From: Candidatus Neomicrothrix sp. UBA7388
GTDB lineage: Bacteria; Actinomycetota; Acidimicrobiia; Acidimicrobiales; Poriferisodalaceae
Direction: 5' to 3'
Length of the DNA stretch: 5,222 nucleotides
NCBI GenBank assembly: GCA_002470695.1
Contig: DKNM01000031.1
Span: forward strand, 1-5,222
The notes under the pieces are model-generated. The model searched no databases. It had not been told where the DNA came from and saw only the letters and a list, made by a program, of their open reading frames with translations. This document shows, one piece after another, positions 5,155 to 5,222 of the stretch (the stretch's first letter is position 1; each line of letters opens with the position of its first letter). The position numbers and the translations under genes are program-made.

Positions 5155-5222
5155 TTGACGGAGAGTTTGATCCTGGCTCAGGACGAACGCTGGCGGCGTG
5201 CTTAATACATGCAAGTCGAACG
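5155..5222 (+). rRNA. rrs: 16S ribosomal RNA, 5' end (continues beyond window)
   Basis: This is the start of the small-subunit rRNA. The universal 27F site AGAGTTTGATCCTGGCTCAG lies exactly at 5162 to 5181, followed by the conserved GACGAACGCTGGCGGCGTGC and CATGCAAGTCGAACG segments. Since the 27F site begins at E. coli position 8, the mature 5' end maps to about 5155, give or take a few bases. Only 68 bases are present, so the gene is cut by the window end. The sequence is clearly bacterial and compatible with Actinomycetota, but too short for a finer placement. tyrS directly upstream on the same strand suggests an intact rRNA operon beginning here. Confidence 0.98.

Noticed and set aside
5020..5214. 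64-residue open frame on the minus strand across the leader and 16S start
   Set aside because: It runs antisense through conserved 16S sequence, so its openness follows from rRNA composition; there is no recognisable motif.

Overview
The window reads as bacterial chromosomal housekeeping DNA, most probably from an actinobacterium. The support is the arginine gene order (argF, argR, argH), an adjacent tyrS, and a ribosomal RNA operon starting right after tyrS. The 16S 5' end (positions 5155 to 5222) is a clean bacterial one and includes the universal 27F primer site. Base composition is roughly balanced by eye, lower in G+C than soil actinomycetes. An uncultured or aquatic lineage, for example an Acidimicrobiia-like one, is possible but only inferred. 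The first 68 bases of 16S cannot settle the taxonomy.

Positions 1 to 2211 hold the end of an arginine biosynthesis operon: the C-terminal part of ornithine carbamoyltransferase (argF, cut by the window edge), the arginine repressor argR, and argininosuccinate lyase argH. argF and argR overlap by ATGA. argH follows argR after 12 bases with an AGGA ribosome binding site. argG, often between argR and argH in actinobacteria, is absent here. argF makes citrulline and argH performs the final step to arginine, while ArgR senses arginine and represses the pathway.

Positions 2208 to 3381 hold three tightly packed, poorly characterised genes: a NUDIX hydrolase whose GTG start overlaps the argH stop, then two small predicted membrane proteins separated by gaps of about 20 bases. 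All lie on the + strand and could share the arg transcript. A strong imperfect hairpin (3373 to 3407) sits at the end of the second membrane-protein gene, just before tyrS, and probably marks a transcript boundary or control point.

Positions 3431 to 4699 encode a complete tyrosyl-tRNA synthetase with its nucleotide-binding motifs and C-terminal S4 domain. The next 455 bases have no convincing gene. They are best read as the rRNA operon promoter and leader, with many short inverted repeats and several weak promoter candidates, and they end at the 16S gene.

I see no mobile element, CRISPR array, toxin-antitoxin pair or defence gene. The parts worth a second look are the two unnamed membrane genes, the hairpin before tyrS, and the structured rRNA leader. 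I do not think the window shows a new biological system.
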